A DNA stretch of 21,377 nucleotides. Source: Hypsibius dujardini (taxonomy: Eukaryota > Tardigrada > Eutardigrada > Parachela > Hypsibiidae). The position numbers and the translations under genes were made by a program. Below, in pieces: positions 17,061 to 21,377 of this stretch (positions are counted from its first letter, which is position 1; each line of letters starts with the position of its first letter). The notes under the pieces are model-generated. The model worked only from the letters and a program-made list of their open reading frames with translations. It had not been told where the DNA came from and did not search any database. The stretch covers positions 1 to 21,377 of the forward strand of contig LRSR01008670.1 in NCBI GenBank assembly GCA_001579985.1. The letters run 5' to 3'.

Positions 17061-17298
17061 TTAATTTAAGATACAAAAGTCCATTTAAAGCAGCATTTAA
17101 ATTTGATTTAAATATTACTGGACCGCACTAGCTTTGTGTGTAATCGGAGGGCGTGTACGTGTTCAATCTTAATCGTACGTCTTAACAAATGGTGCCGCTG
17201 TTTCTCTTCGATACAGTTTCTAAGCTGTAACAAGGTAACTAACAAAACGCAACAAAAGCACACATCATGCAGTGATCGCAAAATGGAAACAGATCCGT

Positions 17299-18422
17299 CT
17301 ACTTTTTGCCGCCGCCGCACGGTCCGACTCCCGTGACCCGGGTCTGCGTCTGGATCTGGAAGCTGCGATGCACGTTCCCGCCCTGTCCGGGCATCGAATT
17401 CTGCATCAGCGGGCTGACTTGATCCAGTACTTGCGCGAACCGATTGGCCGCTGTGCCTTGACTGCTGCCAGACAATTGGTTGCCTTGATCCAACAGCTGC
17501 AGGAACCCTCCTCCACTGCCTGAGCTACTCATGCTGCCTTGATTCTGGGATGACAAACTACTTAACTGCTGACTGTTGCTTCCCATGTCTTGACCGCTCA
17601 GTTGGTCCACCAACTGACTGAACCGATTGGTGCCCGAACCGATCATCGGCTGAACGCCGCCTTGGTTGGACGTGTCGATGATCCGAGTGACCGAACTGAA
17701 ACTGGAACCTTGATTACTGCTGCCCATACTTCCGCCGTTGAATTGGTTGTCCAGCTGGTCGACCGCCTGACTGAAGCGGTTGTTTTGACTGCTACTGCCT
17801 GGACTGCTGAAGACAGGCACGAGACGGACGTTGCTGTTCTGCACAGGCACGTCGATGACTGTCTGGCTGAACTGACTGCTGCTGCTGCGACTGCCAGTCG
17901 GGATGAGCTGAACGCTGACTTGTGGCTGCTGCTGCTGCTGCTGCGCCTGTGCCTGGATGCCGGTGTCGATGAATGCCTGGATCAGTCCGCTGCCTGAATC
18001 GATGATCCGGTTCTGACTAGACTGACTAGTCTGTCTGAAGGAGTTTTGTTGGTTGGAATCCTGCTGAACGAAGGCGTTCCGCATGCTGTCCTGCACTTGG
18101 TTGGAGCTGGCGAAGGACGGAGTCGGGTTCTGGTTGGGGATGAAGTAGGTCTGCATGGCGCCGATGGTGACGGTTCCGTAGGTGGCTACACCGTTGACGA
18201 TGCGGGTGTAGGTCGACATGGTTTGGTCGATACCGTTAACGCGGAGGGTCTGCATCGAGCCGGGCAGGGTGTAGGTGCCTTGGTTCGGCACGCCGAAGGG
18301 GTTCTCGCCGTAGCGGAGCACCTTGCCCTGGTACATGGTCACCTGCATGCCCTGGGTGATGGCGCCGAAGGTGGCGCGGCCGTCGATGATGCGGGTGTAT
18401 GAGGAGATGGTCACGGGGTAGC
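17299..18422 (-). CDS. Repeat-protein exon D: last repeats and Q/N/S-rich C-terminal tail
   Basis: The exon completes the repeat begun in exon C (GYPVTISSYTRIIDG to YTLP), then carries a truncated repeat (GSMQTLRVNGIDQT to MQTYFIPNQNP), where the module dissolves into about 275 residues rich in Q, N, S and G. The tail has a QQQQQQ run, echoes of the repeat (NRIIDSG, TRIIDTS) and a recurring motif: NRFSQAVDQL, NRFSQLVDQL and NRFAQVLDQV, with looser copies GFLQLLDQ and SQFSQTVIDV. It ends TGVGPCGGGKK and TAG. Confidence 0.92.
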
Positions 18423-21276
18423 CTGAAAGTGAATCGAACGGCTATGGCTGATTAAACGGACAAATAAATGGACGGACGGACGGACGGTCAGAAGAACGGA
18501 CAGAAGGACGGACGGTCAGAAGAACGGACAGAAGGACGGACGGGAGGAGGGACGGAAGGAAGGAGGGAGAGACGGACGGACGGGCGAACAAGTAGAATGA
18601 AACAGTTGCTAAAGGGCTAAAGGATGGAGAGGCGGCCAGACGAATTAATGAATTAACAAACGCAGGATTACGCAAAGTGACGGTTAGACGGATGTCCCAT
18701 CTGGGTATTGGGATTGCCAGCGACAAGACAATTTAGTGATTTAACCGACAGAAGGAAGGGCTTTCGAAAGAACGGACAGACGAACAACATCAAGTAGTGA
18801 AGGATGGTTTGACGAACAGATGGTCGGTCGGACAGACGGTTAGAGAGACGTACGCACAGACATACGACTGGAAGACGATTTGACAGTTTGGCCAGCGGAT
18901 TGGAGATGTAGACGGAATAACGTTTGGACGGGCATATAGACGGAACGGCAAACGAAGAACATATCAATATCGAAAGATCGGATGTGAGAACAGATGACAG
19001 GAGGGAAGGACAGACGAACAGCCGCGAGGACAGACCGGTGGTGAACGAACGGACGTACCGTTGACGTCAGCGACCGTGCTCATCGGTCCAGGCAGGGTGT
19101 AAGTCCCCACATTCGGCACGCCATATGGATTCTCGTTCGGTTGCAGCAGCCGGTTGTTATAATACGTCTGCATGGAACCGATCGTTATCGTGCCGAAGGT
19201 CGCTTGCCCATTCACCACCTTGGTGTAGGTTGAAATAGTCATGGGGTATCCGCTCATGTAACTGACCGTCATCTGTCCGGGGATGGTATAGACACCCTGA
19301 TTTGGGACGCCATACGCGTTCTCTCCAGGCGCTAGGAGTTTGTTATTGTAGTAGGTCTGCATCCCGCCCAACGTGACTGTCCCGAAAGTGGCTATCCCGT
19401 CGACAATTTTGGTGTATGTCGAGACGGTCGCCTGGTACCCGTTTATGTTCGTCTGAGACATCTGGCCTATGGCGGATTGCAAAAAATTAAAACTAGTAAA
19501 CTTAACACTTGAAAAAGGGAAACGTTTCTAGTTTCGTTTTGTAATCGTCATAATTTAGTTCACTTGGAGTTATCAACTCTAGATGGAATAAATTATAACA
19601 GTCCGCAGATGTTAATAGGCCACAGAAACTGTTTTCATCCGAAAAAGGCATCCGAAAAAGTAGTCTCTGATGTTTTTATTTGTTGATTCAGTTACAAGTA
19701 GTGTTAGTTGTTAATTGTAATTAATTTTTTATAATTTCTTTAATTTTGTAGTTTTGTGTTTAGTTCCAGCAAAATTGGACTTTAATGTCTTAATCTCATT
19801 TTATGATTTTATTTTAGTTAGTTAAATATAACGGTTGCAATGCAGTTTTGGGTTCTGTTAATTAATGTTTTGAAAAGCAAAAAATAAGTCCAGCAAACTT
19901 CATTACTGAAAATCTGTTTTATTTCTTGATTTATTATTTAGATTAGTTACGTCAGCAGTTTTTTAGCTTTTTTTTCAATAGTTTAACGAACCGGCTAGCG
20001 TGTAGACCCCGCGATTTGGTACACCATAGGCGTTCTCTCCAGCCTGCAGGAGCTTTCCGTTGTAGAAGGTTTGCATAGATCCGAGGGTGACGGTCCCGAA
20101 AGTGGCAACTCCGTCGACAACTTTGGTGTAGGTGGAAATGGTCTGTGGGTAGCCGGCCTGATCCAGCGCGGTCGACATGGCGCCCTGGAGAGTGTAGGTG
20201 CCGACGTTCGGGACTCCATAGGCGTTCTCTCCCTGCTTCAGTAAACGGTTGTTGTAATAGGTCTGCATGGTGCCGAGAGTGACGGTCCCAAAAGTGGCAA
20301 GGCCGTCTACAACGCGAGTGTAGGTGGAGAGGGTCATGGCGTAGCCGTTGATGATGCTAGTGGCCATACCGCCTAGAAAAGATAAATAGTCAAGCATACA
20401 GAACAGAACACAGAGGGATCCCCGGTTTTCTTCCTGGTAAATAGACAAAGAAAGAACGAACAAGACATACGGACATGCAGGCAGGCAGACAAACAGACAG
20501 ACAAACAGACAGACAGACAGACGAGCAGGAGGACAGGCATATACAGACAGATAGACAGATGACAAACTGGCAAGACTTGTTAAATGCTTGCACTGGTCAG
20601 AACGTGGAGCAAAAGTAACACTGCGGCCTAGACAACCATGATTGGATGAGATGACTCTCTGCTATTGTCTGAGCTGTCTGTATTCGTCTGTACTGCTATG
20701 TTTTCGTACCGGGAAGGGTATAGACACCCTGATTGGGGACACCGTAGATGTTGTCTCCTGGTGCCAGCAATTTGCCCTGATAGTATGTCTGCATACTGCC
20801 AATTGTGACGGTCCCGTAAGTGGCCACCCCATTGACAATCTTGGTGTAGGTCGACATGGTCACCAGGCCACCACTTCCCATTGAGGTCTGGATACCACCG
20901 GCCAACGTGTACGTCCCCTGATTCGGCACTCCGAAAGGGTTCTCGCCGTTTTGTAACAGACGTCCGTTGTACTGTGTCTGCATACCCGCCAGGGTGATGG
21001 CACCGAACGTGGCCGCGCCGTCGACGATGCGGGTGTAGGAGGAGACCGTCATCGGGTAGCCGTTCTGCTGGTAGGTCGACATTGCGCCCGCTAGGGTATA
21101 CGTGCCTTGGTTGGGTACGCCGAAGGCATTTTGTCCAGCTTGGAGAGCTTTGCCTTGGTAGTACGTTTGGATGGGTCCGAGCGTGACAGCTCCGATGGTA
21201 GGAATACCGTTAACGATCCGAGTGTAGGAGGAAATGGTGTAGGCAAAGCCGTTGCTGATGGTAGTCCTCATGGCAC
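17299..21276 (-). CDS. Unrecognised 63-residue tandem-repeat protein (3' part)
   Basis: Four exons on the minus strand join in phase and encode about 825 residues; the 5' end lies beyond the right edge, since the first visible exon starts at an acceptor in phase 1. Eight complete 63-64 residue repeats and one truncated copy are followed by a Q/N/S/G-rich tail. Common elements of a repeat in order: G-x-M, then NGYPMT, STYTK, VVDG, ATFGT, VTLG, MQTYY, LLxxGEN, AYGVPNQG and YTLP. The repeats have no cysteine, few charges and alternating Thr/Tyr/Val suggesting beta-strands; the only cysteine in the window part is six residues from the C-terminus (GPCGGGKK). Such composition suggests a structural or fibrous, perhaps extracellular, protein, but no signal peptide is visible and no known family is recognised. 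Each half of the repeat faintly resembles MORN-type beta-hairpins. Neighbour crumbs is convergent and offers no functional hint. Confidence 0.9.
17416..17781 (-). repeat. Three NRFxQxxDQ motifs in the C-terminal tail
   Basis: The ten-residue motif N-R-F-[SA]-Q-x-[VL]-D-Q-[LV] is encoded at 17752-17781, 17599-17628 and 17416-17445, spaced 51 and 61 residues apart in otherwise low-complexity sequence. It is predicted amphipathic and short; I do not recognise it. Confidence 0.8.
18423..19058 (-). repeat. Repeat-protein intron C-D (636 nt), GGAC/GACG array
   Basis: The + strand is a polypurine-rich series of GGAC, GACG, GAAG and CAGA units from about 18455 to 19030. It includes a 28-nt higher-order repeat (18486-18541, two copies starting GGTCAGAAGAACGGACAG). 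The minus-strand acceptor is gattcactttcag. Confidence 0.85.
19059..19466 (-). CDS. Repeat-protein exon C: two repeats plus ten residues
   Basis: The exon is 408 nt (136 codons), phase 1 at both ends. It begins GQMSQTNINGYQAT, then has a second repeat GQMTVSYMSGYPMT, and ends with GPMSTVADVN, the first ten residues of a third repeat. The donor is CAACG|gtacgt. This intron therefore falls inside the repeat, before the conserved GYP, whereas the other introns fall between YTLx and G. Confidence 0.88.
19467..19991 (-). other. Repeat-protein intron B-C (525 nt)
   Basis: This AT-rich intron is without tetranucleotide arrays, unlike the other introns of this gene. The acceptor on the minus strand is gccatag, with a weak pyrimidine tract. 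I see nothing else in it. Confidence 0.75.
19992..20372 (-). CDS. Repeat-protein exon B: two repeats (63 + 64 residues)
   Basis: The exon is 381 nt, phase 1 at both ends. It begins GGMATSIINGYAMT and carries a second repeat beginning GAMSTALDQAGYPQT, one residue longer before GYP. It ends YTLA followed by a weak donor (GCCG|gttcgt), with a TAA four codons after the boundary if not spliced. Splicing is supported by the exact repeat boundary. Confidence 0.85.
20373..20709 (-). repeat. Repeat-protein intron A-B (337 nt) with tetranucleotide array
   Basis: On the + strand the intron holds degenerate CAGA/CAGG/CAAA units at about 20460-20562, which read TCTG-like on the transcript. The acceptor on the minus strand is tcttttctag. 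Open frames within read as S/V/C/L repeats and are not genes. Confidence 0.85.
20710..21276 (-). CDS. Repeat-protein exon A: three 63-residue repeats
   Basis: The exon is 567 nt, exactly 3 x 63 codons, phase 1 at both ends. The acceptor (ttcgttgcag) precedes GTGCCATG, and the donor is CCCG|gtacga. Repeats begin GAMRTT, GAMSTY and GGIQTS and end YTLA, YTLA and YTLP. The ATG just inside the exon is the third residue of a repeat and is unlikely to be the start. Confidence 0.9.
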
Positions 21277-21377
21277 CTGCAACGAAGTGGGTTCGTTATT
21301 CTATCAACAAACATGAAGCAAACAAAGAGACAGCGACAGATAAACATGCTGACAGAAAGGCAGGCAGGTAGATAGAC
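21277..21377 (-). other. Start of an upstream intron of the repeat-protein gene
   Basis: Minus-strand sequence upstream of exon A ends in a good acceptor (ttcgttgcag) and then enters CAGA/CAGG-type tetranucleotides on the + strand from about 21328 to the window edge. Further coding exons are expected beyond the window. Confidence 0.7.

Larger units (their letters stand above)
16416..17298. other. Convergent intergenic region and 3' UTRs
   Basis: The crumbs stop (16413-16415, +) and the stop of the repeat-protein gene (17299-17301, -) face each other across 883 nt. No gene lies between. The right half carries an AT-rich interspersed repeat. No canonical AATAAA follows crumbs on the + strand; overlapping ATTAAA hexamers at 16758-16768 are the best candidate. 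Confidence 0.7.

Noticed and set aside
17590-18402. Two plus-strand open frames opposite exon D (135 and 118 codons)
   Set aside because: They are antisense shadows of the repeat-protein exon, with composition explained by its Q/S/N codons.
21264-21276. ATG in exon A as the start codon of the repeat protein
   Set aside because: It is the third residue of a repeat, directly after a good acceptor in phase 1, and there is no signal peptide; upstream exons are expected.
1-21377. tRNA, rRNA or other structured RNA genes
   Set aside because: I looked for T-loop and A/B-box-like sequences and found no convincing cloverleaf; the strong hairpins seen are the MITE-like arms.

Overview
The window is genomic DNA from an animal, probably a non-model invertebrate. 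The evidence is spliceosomal introns with GT/AG borders, a Crumbs-type polarity receptor with EGF and laminin-G domains, and introns full of tetranucleotide microsatellites. I cannot name the phylum from sequence alone.

Layout. Positions 1-1599 are non-coding with simple repeats. Positions 1600-3240 on the + strand hold what looks like a decayed gene for a protein with two RRM domains: RNP-like motifs are readable but stops and frame changes interrupt them. Positions 3241-5496 contain no gene I can support; the last part is the probable 5' flank or 5' UTR of crumbs. Positions 5497-16415 (+) are a complete crumbs orthologue. I reconstructed it from 13 coding exons whose phases all join cleanly into 1332 codons plus a stop: signal peptide, about 15 EGF modules, 3 LamG domains, one membrane helix and the conserved 36-37 residue tail. 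The tail ends in EGLI where the family has ERLI. Positions 16416-17298 are the short region between two convergent 3' ends. Positions 17299-21276 (-) are the 3' part of a second gene that runs off the right edge. It encodes a near cysteine-free protein built from 63-64 residue repeats (8 complete and 1 truncated copy visible), followed by a Q/N/S-rich tail with its own short motif. I do not recognise this family, and it is the best candidate here for something undescribed.

Other structure. Crumbs intron 5 holds two neighbouring foldback, MITE-like elements that appear to share one TA dinucleotide. An AT-rich interspersed repeat occurs in crumbs intron 2 and again between the two genes. Tetranucleotide arrays of opposite sense, (CAGA)n and (TCTG)n, lie in different introns of the same crumbs transcript and could pair with each other. 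The two main genes show no evident functional link; their adjacency is convergent and probably incidental.
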